Shown here piece after piece: positions 1-10,431 of a stretch of 64,000 bases of DNA. The position numbers were made by a program, and so were the translations under genes. This DNA is from Diphasiastrum complanatum (taxonomy: Eukaryota; Streptophyta; Lycopodiopsida; Lycopodiales; Lycopodiaceae), in NCBI GenBank assembly GCA_029204225.1, contig CM055113.1, positions 21,287,798-21,351,797 of the forward strand, in the 5' to 3' direction. Position 1 is the first letter of the stretch; every line of letters begins with the position of its first letter. A model generated the notes under the pieces. The model was not told the origin of the DNA. It ran no database searches and saw only the letters and a program-made list of their open reading frames with translations.

Positions 1-635
1 TGTCGGTCTGGCGGAGCCGGCTGCCAAAACTTGCGTAATTGGCTGCCATTCACCGGAGTATTAAATCGTATTCCATCCAAGTGCTCAAGAATTACTACGC
101 CATAGTTCAAGATTTCCTTCACTTTATACGGGCCTTCACCAGTAAACTTTAATTTTCCCTTGATCACCTTGGTTTTGTAAATCAATGCAAGATCTCCTGC
201 TTTCAGATCCTTTTTGTGCAAATCGACGATCGTGCCATGCCTTCCGGCGGGCTTTCTCTACTGCTAAGGCATGAACTGCCATCAATCGAGTTTCACATAA
301 TTTATGCAATGCTTCTTGACATAGTTGTGAAGACTTATCATCATATAACCGTTCGGTTGTCGCTATGCGTAAAGATGAGATTAAAAATTCAATCGGCATG
401 ACAACATTTTGACCATAGACTAGTTGAAAGGGTGTTTGATTTGTACTATTTTTGTAAGTGATTCTGAATGCCCATAATGCTGCATACAGTTTATGTTTCC
501 AATTAGACCGTAAAATCTGTGTATAACAGAAAAATCTTCCAGTAAACACTTTATTGTTTGATTAACAAAGTGTGTGCCCCGGTCATTGACAATCTCAATC
601 GGACATCCAAATCTGATTATAATATTTTCATACAA
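1..635 (-). pseudogene. gypsy integrase C-terminal half, frameshifted
   Basis: Integrase would insert retroelement cDNA into chromosomes. Three minus-strand frames continue one another. 420-635 holds the core stretch RFGCPIEIVNDRGTHFVNQ. 136-549 holds LVYGQNVVMPIEF and the following helices of the gypsy integrase core. 1-135 holds the C-terminal GPYKVKEILNYGV-like domain. The core is read across at least two frame changes, and the region between GTHF and the next block is poorly conserved. This is a decayed copy joined directly to RT. Confidence 0.8.
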
Positions 636-657
636 AAACTTGGCCGTAGATTTTGCA

Positions 658-1340
658 TCAACAACTTTGACAGCTTTGGCTTTGTGCTAAATCGGCAAAG
701 AAGATAATAAAAATTCGATAGTAGTTCGCATGATCCATAAACACATAAACTTCACGAATTATTGTTGGTGGTGGCAATTCCACAATAACCTTGATCTTAG
801 AATAATCGGTGGCAATACCATGTCTTGATATCAGATGTCCAAGCACAACTATGTGGGAAACCCATATCTGGCATTTTTCTGGATTTAGAGAAATTTGATA
901 TATGTGGCATCTTTCAAATACTTTCTCCAATCGATCCAGGTGGTCTGCATCTGTACTATGGACTCCCAGGTCATCCAAGTAAATTTCAAGGAATTTCTGT
1001 AGGTAATCTTTAAAAGCAAATTGCATTACTCATTGAAACGAACTTGGTGCATTATAGAGTCCAAATGACATTACTTTGTAAGCATAGGTGCCCCATTCTG
1101 TTGCAAAAGTGGTTTAGTGGCGATCGACAAGTGATATCTTAACCTAGTTGTATCCACTAAATCCATCCAGGAAACTATAAGCTTTCGCTCCAGCAAGGCG
1201 ATCCAAAATGCTTTCAGTAAAAGGTAACGAAAAGTGATCCTTCTGCGTCACTTTGTTCAACGCCTTGAGATTCGTTCACGATGTGCTTTAGGTAACATGA
1301 TAACCACATCATCCAATGTATAACGTTTAAAATGCTCGGG
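658..1340 (-). pseudogene. gypsy reverse transcriptase fragment
   Basis: The minus strand encodes the gypsy RT palm. Around 1130-1240 a frame reads RLAGAKAYSFLDGFSGYN, the family's FLDG-SGY block, followed by an in-frame stop. At 658-1026 the frame contains EIYLDDLGVHS, with the catalytic Y-x-D-D motif, and then the LNPEKCQ-like and LGHLISRHGI motifs. RT copies element RNA into DNA. The frame change near 1026 and the stop after FSGYN inactivate it. After the LGH motif the sequence drifts and no RNase H follows. Confidence 0.85.
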
Positions 1341-1354
1341 CATATCATGTTGAG

Positions 1355-1888
1355 CTACCTCTGCTTGTTCCTTTTCGAAAAGACTTGTCTTGGATTTTCG
1401 CTTATCCTTCTTAGCACGAATGTATTGCTAGAATTCTGACTTGTAGAATCATCCTCAACTTTTCCTTTGCCTTTGTCCCGTAAGGGTGGCACATTCACTG
1501 AATCAATCTTTTGAGAAGGATTTTCCCATTTCAGGACCGTATTATAATGTTGCTTACCTTGTTTCTTCGTCATCGATCCTGTGATCCTATCTTTCTTCAA
1601 TATAATTGCTTTAAGCGGTTTTATTGTTGGTTCATCAGGAACATTATGCTCTCCAAATCTGGTCAGATCCATATGATTGAGAATCTGCTCATCCGTAAGT
1701 TTTGCATTGCCATCATAAGTCAAGGCATGGCTCACAGATATGAAATCCTCTTCAATCGGATCTGGTATAGGTTCCGTTGATATCCAGGCTACATTCAGTA
1801 TATTCAATGGAAACGTGATTGGTGTATCCAAAGTTCGATCTAATAAAGAAATCTCGCTCAAATCTGATTGATTATCTTGTTGACACAT
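1355..1888 (-). pseudogene. gypsy linker between protease and RT
   Basis: An open minus-strand frame of 177 residues, acidic then lysine/serine-rich, lies between the protease-like block and RT of the same gypsy remnant. It has no catalytic motif. Its place matches the poorly conserved spacer of gypsy polyproteins of the Tat/Athila type. It is listed as part of the element, not as a host gene. Confidence 0.5.
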
Positions 1889-1893
1889 ATATC

Positions 1894-2720
1894 CTACTGT
1901 ACAATCAATCGTTGCAAGAGCTTAATTCTAGTTAACAGTATCCCTTTGAGAATCGTAATGAACTCCCAAATTTTTCTCTGGACGGTCACAAGTATGATCC
2001 GTTGTTGACGATTCGTCATCTTCTTTTTGAGCCACTGGTTTGATAGTCCAAGATGTAGGATCAACTTTAACTGCACGTTCACGATTTGCAAAAGTGATTT
2101 TTTGGTACCCCACTTATGAAATACTTGCGCAACTCGTAACCATGGATGTCCCAATAGAACTCGGTAGACATTTGGCGCTTCTGGTAAGTCCATTACTACA
2201 AAAGTAATGATGTACTCCCGCAATTCTGACAAGTATATCTTCAATCATTCCATGCAGACGAACTGTTATTTGATCAGCTAGCTTAATTGCAAAAGTCGCA
2301 GACTTGATCTTTGTAAGACCCCATTTTGTACATAGCTTTGTAGAAATCAGATTAACTCCTGAATCACAGCTGCTTCCTTAGGAAATTGTCTATGTTGTAT
2401 CGATAGAATGATGTTCTTTTGTTCACTTTCCCAAGCGGCTCCAATATGGAGTACTTCATTAGATTCTTCAAATCCAGCACAATAGAAAGTGGGCGCTCTT
2501 GATGGACTTTTGGTTCTACTTGAGCTAAATTTTGTGCTAAGACTTCTTTTGCTTTTGGCACCAACTTCAGGAACTCTCCCAATGAAATATTGATCTTACT
2601 AGACAAAATATTCATGAGCAGTTTTGTTTGCAGCGCTTCTGGTTCAGTCATCTTGAAGGGTCCTTCATGATGATGCAACTGATCATTCATAATAATACAT
2701 GAATTTCTTGGAGGTTGCAA
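1894..2720 (-). pseudogene. gypsy aspartic-protease-like region
   Basis: Two minus-strand frames make up this block. Near 2341-2375 the frame reads DSGVNLIST, a DSG-type aspartic protease active site as in retroelement proteases that cut the Gag-Pol polyprotein. At about 2130-2190 NVYRVLLGHPWLR follows, the conserved LLGxPWL block near the protease C-terminus. The stretch 2364-2720 reads as the upstream linker. Frames change near 2364 and 2244, so the enzyme is not made as one chain. Confidence 0.7.
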
Positions 2721-2735
2721 TGGTGAAGAACGAAA

Positions 2736-3382
2736 TGTGAAAGATTCAACTAGTTTTCACATTTTGCAATATTTTCATATTTGGCATATTGAGGCCAAAA
2801 CTTGTTTTAGACTTAGAGGTTGACTTTTCAAAGTTCATTAGTCTAAATTTCATTTGAATAAACACTTTTTGAAAGTGTGGGAAAGTTAGAATGCAAGTTT
2901 GAGTAGATTCAATTTGAATAGTTGGGTACATTGAATCTAGACCCAAAATTAGTAGGGTTAGCATTTTAGTGGGAAAGCCAAGTGGCCAAATAGAATTTGG
3001 ACCTGTTATAAAAGGATGTAACTCGTGGAGAGAGCAATCTTCTTTCTTCTCTATCTCATTTCATGCTTATACATGGTTCCCTTGGGTTCTACTATCCATT
3101 GGTGCACTATCTTGGTGATTGCTTGCAAATCTATGTGTAGAATGATCTATATTTGCTATTTTTGGATCCACACATGTGAAATACAGTAGCTTGCTGGTTT
3201 TGTATGGACAACAACAGTACATAATCATTTCATTCAAGTTTGATCAAGTTCTATTGGTGTTTGCATCTCAATTTGTGTGTAGATGCTGATTTTTCTACAT
3301 TGGTGAGATTGGTAGTGTATTTCTCTTTCTAACCAAAGATCATTCAAGTAGATTGGATCTTAAGGATTTGAAATCTTTCACA
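2736..3382 (+). repeat. 5' LTR of copia element A
   Basis: A 647-bp LTR bounded by an 11-bp inverted terminal repeat, TGTGAAAGATT at the start and AATCTTTCACA at the end, directly followed by a tRNA-Met primer-binding site. No matching 3' LTR is found downstream; the element ends instead in an LTR of another family (8036-8307). Confidence 0.85.
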
Positions 3383-3394
3383 TGGTATCAGAGC
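3383..3394 (+). promoter_or_regulatory. Primer-binding site, initiator tRNA-Met type
   Basis: TGGTATCAGAGC starts right after the LTR-terminal CA. This is the usual plant copia primer-binding site, complementary to the 3' end of initiator tRNA-Met, from which minus-strand cDNA starts. Confidence 0.9.
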
Positions 3395-3980
3395 TTGTGT
3401 TTCAGGTTATGAAGGAGGAAATCAGATCTATCAATGATTTGGTAAAGATATCAAGTCTGGAGCATGCTGAAGAGGATTCTACACCAGAATCGGATTTTTT
3501 GCTTTTGTAGATTGGATCTTTTGTAGATCAACACTAAATAGGTCAATATACTTGTTCAATTCTGATTTTTGAATTCACATACTGGATTTGGCCAATTTTT
3601 TGGATCATTGAATCAGCCTAAGTGGTGGCTTATAGATTGCATATCAAATTTTCAGCATTTGCATGTAGATTTGGAATAGTCAATTTTTTGTGATTTTGTC
3701 AAAACCCTAATTTTGACTGGATCTCTAGATAGTGAGGCTGTTGGACTTCATTTGAGTGTGTTTCAATCTTAGGAAGTGGAAAAAGTCATTAGATTGAGGA
3801 TAGATCATAGGCTGATCAAGATTCCATGATTCTATGTGTTGATTTGCTTGGATAAGTGCTAGAAGAGAATTTGTGAGATGGTTTCAAATCTTGGTGATTT
3901 CTTTTGAAGAAATTGTTGTTGTTCGAAGGAGTGCTATGTGCATTGAAACAGGTTGAAAGAGAAGATCAAGTCATTGCTAC
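3395..3980 (+). other. Untranslated leader of copia element A
   Basis: 586 bases between the primer-binding site and the gag start codon. There is no open frame of note. It is taken as the retrotransposon 5' leader because gag follows at 3981. Confidence 0.6.
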
Positions 3981-4560
3981 ATGGCAACCTCAATTGGAGT
4001 CATGTTGGAAGCCAATGATAGGCTTACCTCAAGTAACTATTCATTGTGGAAAGTGAGGATGGAGTAACTTCTTGAGATGAATGATGTTTTGGACATTGTT
4101 GTAGGTTTGAATAAGAGACCAGCAACACAACAAGATCAATTGATGTATGACAAGAGGGCCAAGAAGGCTCTACACATGATAAAGATGAATGTTACTAATG
4201 AACTTCTCAAAGAAGTTGGTAAGTGCACATCATCTTTGGAAGCTTGAAATTCATTAAAGAAGCTTTATGAATCCAAGTATGCTTCTAGAGTGTTAACTCT
4301 AAGAAGGAAAATCTTTTCTTGTTTAAATGAAGAAAGTCCAAGTACTTTTGTCTTGAGAATGAAAGCATTGAATGATGAGTTAGCTTGCATAGATGAAAGC
4401 ATTAAGGAAGGAGAGCTTATTCAAGTGATTCTTAATGGCTTGTTGGATGCTCATGCTAACATTGTTCAAATATTCAAAAGACTTTGCCAAGTTTGATGGA
4501 TCTTCAAGAGATCTTGATCAATGAGGAATATAGGCTTCAATAAAGAGGTGGACCTACATC
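3981..4560 (+). pseudogene. copia A Gag (N-terminal part), with stops
   Basis: The frame opening at 3981 with ATG reads through the copia Gag start, with RLTSSNYSLWKVRME, then the helical capsid region including SRVLTLRRKIFS and ELIQVILNGLL. Gag packages element RNA in virus-like particles. In-frame stops after WKVRME and after SLEA (probably TGG to TGA) and a later frame change near 4496 disable it. The zinc knuckle continues in the next frame. Confidence 0.8.
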
Positions 4561-4579
4561 GACACTTCAAGAGGATGCT

Positions 4580-5914
4580 ATGTTCACAAAGGGCAAATTC
4601 AAGGGCAAAACCAAAAGTAAGTGGTCTAGAGGGCAAGATCAAGTGGATACTTCTTCAAGTGGCAAAAAGAAGGATAGATCAAAGCTCAAGTGCTTCTATT
4701 GTGGCATCAAAGGACACTTTGCAAGTGAGTGCTACAAGAAGAAGAGAGATCAAAGAGACAAGCAAGGTAATCTTACTCTTGATGAGGATGGTTTGGATGT
4801 TCAAGATGCAAATGATGATGCTTTTGTGATGTCTTCATGTATGCTTGCTAATGATGGAGATCTAGATCCTTGGTGGATTGATAGTGAAGCAAGTTCACAC
4901 ATGACCTTTCACAAAGAGTACTTCACTTCTTTGTTGGCATATGGAGATGACAAGAGGGTGATCTACACGGCCAATGATGGTGAGTGTGCAATCAAAGGGA
5001 TTGGCACAATTCCTATCTCTCTCTCTACAAATAGGAATGTTCTTTTGGAGGATGTCTTGTTTATTCCATCTATTACCAAGAATTTGCTTAGTGTGAGTCA
5101 AATGCTAAGTAAGGGCCTCAAGGTGGAGTTTGATGGAGATGCTTGTTTGATCAAAAGGAAGGATGTCTTGATTAGAAAAGGTAAAAGACAAGGGAAGTTG
5201 TTCAAACTAGATGCTTGTGTTATTGCTAACCAAGTTGGATGTGTTTCAAGAGAGCAAATTTCTATTCAAGAGGTTTGGCATAAAAGGATGGGACACCTCA
5301 ACTTCAAGTCATTGGAGGTAATGGCAAGGAAGAAGGTTGTGATTGGTCTTCCAAGTTCCTTAAGTAATGTCAAGCATGTTTGTGATTCTTGTGCTTTGTC
5401 TAAGTCACATAGACTACCTTATACTAGATCTATTTCTAGATCTACAAAGCCTTTTCAACTTGTACATTTGGATATTCATGGATTTACTACAATCAGCAAT
5501 AGTGGAGCTAAGATGTATGTAACATTCATTGATGATTTTAGTAGATTTTGTTGGATCTATCTACTAAAGAGCAAGGATGAAGTGTATGATGTCTTTGTCA
5601 AGTTCAAAAATGCAAGGGAGAACCAATTTTCCATAAAGATCAAGTGCTTGAGAGGTGACAATGGTGGTGAGTACATATCTAACAAGTTCAAGGCCTTTTG
5701 TGATGAGCATGGGATGAAGAGGGAGTATACAACATCAAGGACCCCACAACAAAATGGAGTGGCTGAAAGGAAGAATAGGACTTTACGTGAAAGTGCTAAA
5801 GCTATGAGGTTAAGTGCTAATCTTGACAAACCATTTTGGGATCAAGCTTTGTTGTGTGCCAATTTCTTGTGCAATATGTGGCCGAGTGCTATTTTGGATG
5901 AGGACACCTTTTGA
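4580..5914 (+). pseudogene. copia A polyprotein: zinc knuckle, protease, integrase
   Basis: A 444-residue open frame. Near residue 38 is CFYCGIKGHFASEC, a CCHC zinc knuckle of Gag. WWIDSEASSHMT is the protease active site; the family has DSGAS, so the glycine is replaced by glutamate. HKRMGHLNFKSL is the pre-integrase zinc-binding region. The integrase core shows aspartates in DIHGF and LRGDNGGEY and the glutamate in NGVAERKNRT. Integrase sits upstream of the RT position, the copia order. A frameshift near 5905 ends the frame. The altered protease site means it could not mature its own proteins. Confidence 0.9.
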
Positions 5915-6150
5915 GATGCTATTCAAGAGGAGGCCGAGTGTCAACTTTCTAAGAACCTTTGGATGCACATGCTATGTCAACATTACTCTTGATGATAGAA
6001 CCAAGGAGGATCCATCTTCAAGAAGAGGTTATTTTGTTGGATATAGTGAGGTGAGTAAAGCCTATAAGGTTTACATTCCTTCTACTAACAAAGTGATTGT
6101 TGGTAGAGATGTCATTTTTTATGAGGGGAACATTCCAAAGGTGTCTTAAA
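5880..6150 (+). pseudogene. copia A integrase C-terminal part
   Basis: Continues the polyprotein in another frame after the shift near 5905: PFEMLFKRRPSVNFLRTFGC and later YKVYIPSTNKVIVGRDVIFYE, the usual copia block after the integrase core. It ends at a stop at 6147. Beyond it a weakly coding linker runs to about 6380, with QARKEEEWIQPMDLEYRSL resembling the very start of RT. Confidence 0.8.
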
Positions 6151-6299
6151 GCATGATTAATGGTAGAGTGGATGGATCTAACATTCTTGATGTTGATGAG
6201 AAGGATCTTACTTTGGATGGTGGTGATGATGGACCTTCATCAAGTCAAAAGCCAGGAGAACATCAAGAGAAAGACAAGTACCTTCAAGGCTCACATATG

Positions 6300-7288
6300 A
6301 TCAAAAGGGTAAGCAAGTAGTTTCTGAAAACTATGTTGCTTTCCTAACCTCTTTGGATGAGCCTACAAGTGTAGATCAAGCAAGGAAAGAAGAGGAGTGG
6401 ATCCAACCAATGGATCTCGAGTATCGATCTCTTATGAAGAGTCGACATCTTTTGGAGGATCTTCTTGTGTACATGGAGCTATGCAAGTGGATGGATGTTA
6501 TCTTGCTGTAAAATCAAGTAATGGATATGGAAAACAAAGTTTGTTCAATGACTTTGATGGTCAAGTTGAAGATCAACAGGTTGATCTCAAAGGGCTTCAA
6601 CTAGTCAAAAGGAAAGTTGACAATTTGGAGCTAGTCAAGAGCATCAAAGGAGAGGTAATTGACAAAGATGTTATGGATATGTTTTTGCAGCATATTTAAG
6701 ACTCAAGTAAGGTCAAAGGATCAGCAAGGAAGTGTTGTTCAAGTCTACTTTACTTGTTCTATCTCATGTTTGAGCAATTTCATGTGAATGTGTGCAAATT
6801 GTCAAGATATGGTAAAACTAGTTACATTGGTGATCATTGTTTTGATGTTGGATTTGTACTAGCATTCTTGGCTGATTTTGTTGATGGAAATGAAGCTATT
6901 GGAGGTTCACTGTGTCACTCATTCATGGTCAAGTCATCAAGGCTTGATGGCATCTTATGGCAAGATGAAGATCGAGGCTCATTCATGGAGTATCATGGTG
7001 GATACATGGCAACAAAGGACAAAGGAGGAGGAGACATGCAAGCAAATGTTGATCACTCACATTTATTGTTTCTTTGCTATATTTTTCCAGAGAGTTTAGA
7101 GTTGGAAGCATGGTGGAATCATTTCATTTACATTCTATTCGATTCTTCATGTTCTAGTTACATCTTGATATGTAAAATTGATGTAAGAAATAGTGAAGCA
7201 TCCCAAGTGGACACTATTCTCTATATCAATTATGGTTGTTTCTATTTTGGGCATTACATGATCATTGAAAGGAGATCTATTCTTAGGA
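6300..7288 (+). other. Unassigned segment where RT is expected in copia A
   Basis: The start of copia RT is recognisable at about 6384-6430, then similarity is lost. The remaining 850 bases contain open frames (6397-6699 and 6754-7326) without any RT motif such as YVDD. The length (about 920 bases up to the next recognisable codons) is close to that of the same interval in element B (about 815). It could be extremely diverged RT, a 3' untranslated segment of another copia family, or inserted DNA. Confidence 0.5.
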
Positions 7289-7978
7289 AGCACAATCATT
7301 TGATGCTACGCTGTATAGGCAGTTAGTAGGGAGCTTGATTTACCTTACCATGACTAGACCAGATATATGCTATGCTGTTGGTATTGTAAGTTAGTTTATG
7401 GCAGCACCTACGAAAATGCATTGGAAGGCAGCTAAGCGCATTTTGCGTTATGTAAAAGGCACTTCAAATTATGGCTTGATTTACAGGAAGCATGACGGTT
7501 TACGTGAGTTGTGTGGCTATGTGGATGCGGATTGGGGAGGTGACTATGATGATCGTAAATCCACCACAGGGTATGTATTCTAGCTTTGTGGCAGTTGCTT
7601 TTCCTGGTCTAGCAAGAAGCAAAGTACAATTGCTCTTTCCACCCTAGAAGCAAAGTATAAGTCAATGTGTAGTGCAGCACAAGAAGCTATATGGTTGAGA
7701 CAAATCTTGGAAGAAGTTGGCATGAAGTAGAAAAATCCCACAATTTTACATAGCGACAGTCAGAGTGGCATTCAGCTAGCAAAGAATCCAATGTTCTATG
7801 CGAGAACCAAACACATTGAGATTCAGTATCACTTTATACGTGAGAGGCTGCTGAGTCATGAAATTCATGTTGTTCATTGTAGTACAGAAGAACAACTAGC
7901 TGATATTTTCACTAAGCCACTTGTTGGAGAAAAGTTTGATAAGTTTAGATCAAAGCTTTCTGTACTTAAAGTTTGTTG
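7289..7978 (+). pseudogene. copia RNase H end, B-family sequence
   Basis: From 7289 the DNA is almost identical to 39690-40380 of copia element B. It encodes the end of RT (TRPDICYAVGIV) and RNase H with DADWGGDYDDRKSTTGYVF and RTKHIEIQYHFI, ending ADIFTKPL and KVC before the stop at 7976. RNase H removes the RNA template. In-frame stops after VGIVS, TGYVF and VGMK mark decay relative to copy B. The switch from A-family to B-family sequence is the seam of a chimera. Confidence 0.9.
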
Positions 7979-8035
7979 ACTTTAAAGCTATGTATATGAC
8001 TGTATAAAAAGTAGACTCTACTTTAAGGGGGAGAG

Positions 8036-8307
8036 TTAGAATTAAAGTAGAATCACTGTATTACTGTACTGTGGGTCCTATCAGTTGATAAGGATCAGTT
8101 GGCCTCGCCACGAGGCAAGTCGACGGGACACGCGTTCCACCAACGACAACCTGGGTCATGCATGGGTTGCCTGAGTGAACAACTATATGTACAGTGTAAT
8201 TTCATTTTGAGAAATACAGTTGCTACGTGAGCTTGGTGTGGAGAGTGTTTTCTGTCTGTGTTACTGTGTAGCATGATCTGTGTTCTTGTTCGAAGCAAAG
8301 TCTCTAA
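8036..8307 (+). repeat. 3' LTR, B-family copia
   Basis: Follows a polypurine tract (CTTTAAGGGGGAGAG). About 272 bp, beginning TTAGAATTAA and ending CTCTAA, and closely matching the two LTRs of copia element B at 34711-34980 and 40437-40706. It does not match the 5' LTR of element A. Confidence 0.85.
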
Positions 8308-8444
8308 GTAAACATGTATAGTTGATTAATTGTATGGAAGCTGATATCTTCACTAAGGCTTTGCCTAAGGCCAATCGTATTTTGTTTAAGTACATGTTAA
8401 ATTTGAAGGTTATCTAATATGGTTGAAGTCGAATTAAGGGGGAG
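8308..8444 (+). pseudogene. End of a third copia RNase H
   Basis: A short frame reads EADIFTKALPKANRILFK up to a stop near 8415. This is the extreme C-terminus of copia polyproteins (ADIFTKAL). A polypurine tract AATTAAGGGGGAG comes just before the LTR at 8445. It belongs to a family different from elements A and B. Confidence 0.75.
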
Positions 8445-9350
8445 TGTTGGAATTTAAATTCCACTTCAAGCCCCATTCAATCCAATTGTCCTGTATACAT
8501 TACCATCTATTCCTTTCAAGTATCCACGACAGAGTCCTAGACTTGGTTATTTATTTGGGAACTTGCTATAGATGAAGAACCTATAGAAATACACGCAAGT
8601 TTGAGACAAGTTCGTGACAGTACAGAAAGTCAACCAAATAGGTCAAAGGAATGCCAAAGAGTCACCTCTCATGAAAGTCAGAACCCTTCGATAGTCAACA
8701 ATCCCTTGACTCGACAATCCTTCGATAGTCGACACCATCGACTCGACAATCTTCGGAAGACGTTTCAACCTAATGGCTACACTTCACGCCCGCTTCACCT
8801 AACTTAACGACTACACCTCAAGGACTATTGTTACTACTATCGAATGGACTTCACTCCCGCTTCACTGTACGATTAGCTTAAAGACTGACGACTAATAGAG
8901 TAACAATGCGTTGTATATAAATATAGAGTTAAATGCACTAAAGCATCAATCATCAGATGAATTGCATCAACAATGTAGTTGCTGAGATGCCTTAACACTA
9001 TCGTCGAGTTCTAAACTGCTCTTCTAGGCTTATATACTATAAGTAGATTTCCTTACAACAATCTCATGTACTTTGTGCAATTATAATATACTCTGCGCTT
9101 CAATGATTGTATAATGGGAATGATTGTTGTTGTTTCTACTTTTGAGAGTGAATTGTTTACTCCTTATTCTTTTTGTGAGTCTTATCGACTGAGTCGAAGT
9201 GCAAAATCACGACTGTCCTAGATGCCTTCGTGATTCTGTAACTATGGTTGCCTAAGACACCTATTGACTTGTCGATTAATCGATTGGTTCTATTGTGACA
9301 GATGATTCTAAACACAGTGCTCTACTCTTATTCTTCCACAAATTAACACA
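8445..9350 (+). repeat. 3' LTR of the third copia family
   Basis: Starts TGTTGGAATTTAAATTCC directly after a polypurine tract, the typical copia LTR start. It contains short TCGACTCGACAATC-like repeats near 8690-8760. The far end is uncertain; sequence near 9340-9350 reads AATTAACACA. No coding content. Confidence 0.55.
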
Positions 9351-9555
9351 GTAGTCTGAGAGTGTCGTTTGACATCTCAAACTATCGCCCACTTATCGCA
9401 CCTCAACAACGCACAATTTGGCCTCATCATGCTGCCAACGTGCCATGTGGCATACACAAACAAGGGCAACAAAATGCCCACCAATAAATCTAAAGCTTTC
9501 TGTGGGCCTCAAATTTCTATTTTTTCAATTTCGAGCACATGCGACGATTTTTTTT

Positions 9556-9590
9556 GGGCCAACCACACACACACACACACACATACAGGG
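9556..9590 (+). repeat. Short (CA)n microsatellite
   Basis: A run of CA dinucleotides of about 20 bases upstream of the HMG-box gene. The surrounding 9360-9800 is otherwise intergenic, with A and T runs and nothing recognisable. Confidence 0.8.
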
Positions 9591-9804
9591 TACCTTTTTT
9601 TTTCGATATATATTTCCAAAAGTTGGAGGAATTTTCAAAAACTTACGGGACAAAAACACATGTCAATTTTTCACATAAGGCCAGATGATAGTTCAATTCC
9701 CATCACCCAAAGAGAAAAAAAAAAAATGGCCCTTCTTTGAAAGACAAATTGTGAGTTCCACAATGTAGACGACCGAGGCCAAAACTTTTGAATTTCGAAA
9801 ATGA

Positions 9805-9815
9805 TGACCGTTAGT
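9805..9815 (-). promoter_or_regulatory. MSA-like (MYB3R) mitotic promoter element
   Basis: The minus strand reads ACTAACGGTCA, matching ten of eleven positions of the plant mitosis-specific activator consensus YCYAACGGYYA. It lies about 60 bases upstream of a TATA-like box and about 620 upstream of the HMG-box start codon. A second partial core, CTAACGTTT, is at 9838-9846. Plant 3xHMG-box genes are known to be expressed around mitosis, so the site fits the gene it precedes. Confidence 0.55.
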
Positions 9816-9864
9816 GGGCTTCCTTTCCCACGATCGCTAACGTTTCTCCTTCTCCTACAAAAAC

Positions 9865-9872
9865 CTATATAG
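9865..9872 (+). promoter_or_regulatory. TATA-like box of the HMG-box gene
   Basis: CTATATAG in a locally CT-rich promoter. Transcription would start near 9895-9905 and give a leader of about 530 bases before the ATG at 10432. An intron in this leader is possible but not proven. Confidence 0.5.
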
Positions 9873-10041
9873 TAGCTCCTACTGCAGATTAAGAAAATAT
9901 ATATATCTGAATTCCTGCTACCTTTTCATCTCTGTTGCCTGCACCTATGCGCCGGCATAGTTCTGTTTCTGCAGAAAATTGCTTGGTAATCTGTGTTTTT
10001 TCTGTAATTTTTATGCTTGTGGCTTAATCAGTAATCTTCTG

Positions 10042-10151
10042 TCAGTATTCTCTGTAATCAAATACAGTTGCTTGGCTGAATTCCACTAAGCTCTGTTCAG
10101 TATTCTCTGTAATCAAATACAGTTGGTTGGCTGAATTCCACTAAGCTCTGT
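10042..10151 (+). repeat. 55-bp tandem duplication in the HMG gene leader
   Basis: Two adjacent near-identical 55-bp copies (10042-10096 and 10097-10151), each running from TCAGTATTCTCTG to CTAAGCTCTGT, lie in the presumed 5' untranslated region. Confidence 0.9.
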
Positions 10152-10431
10152 TGTTCTATTTGATGGTTCTTCACTGTTGAGCATATTGAGATTGCTCTGC
10201 CAGCAGTGGATTGGTTAGTAGTAACAGATTACATTGCGTTTTACTAGTTTTTTGGAGCAGATCAAGTTTAGTTATTGAAGATTTCCTGGAGTTTAGTCCC
10301 CTTGTTACCTTTTCCAGGAATCTATTTCGCTCTTGTTTTACTTGCATATACTGATATCTTTAAAAGATATAGTATACAGTATTCAAGATTTGCAGTATTA
10401 TCGAAACAGAGTTATTATTGTTTGAGAGTAA

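Larger units (their letters stand above)
1..2735 (-). mobile_element. Ty3/gypsy retrotransposon remnant (protease-RT-integrase)
   Basis: Reading the minus strand from 2735 down to 1 gives, in gypsy order, a protease-like region, a linker, reverse transcriptase and integrase, all broken by stops and frame changes. Integrase after RT is the Ty3/gypsy order. RT ends near 660 and integrase sequence starts at about 635, so the RNase H domain and the front of integrase are missing. The 5' side stops exactly where the copia LTR begins at 2736, so copia element A probably inserted here or marks a rearrangement. The 3' end runs out of the window. Not functional. Confidence 0.85.
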
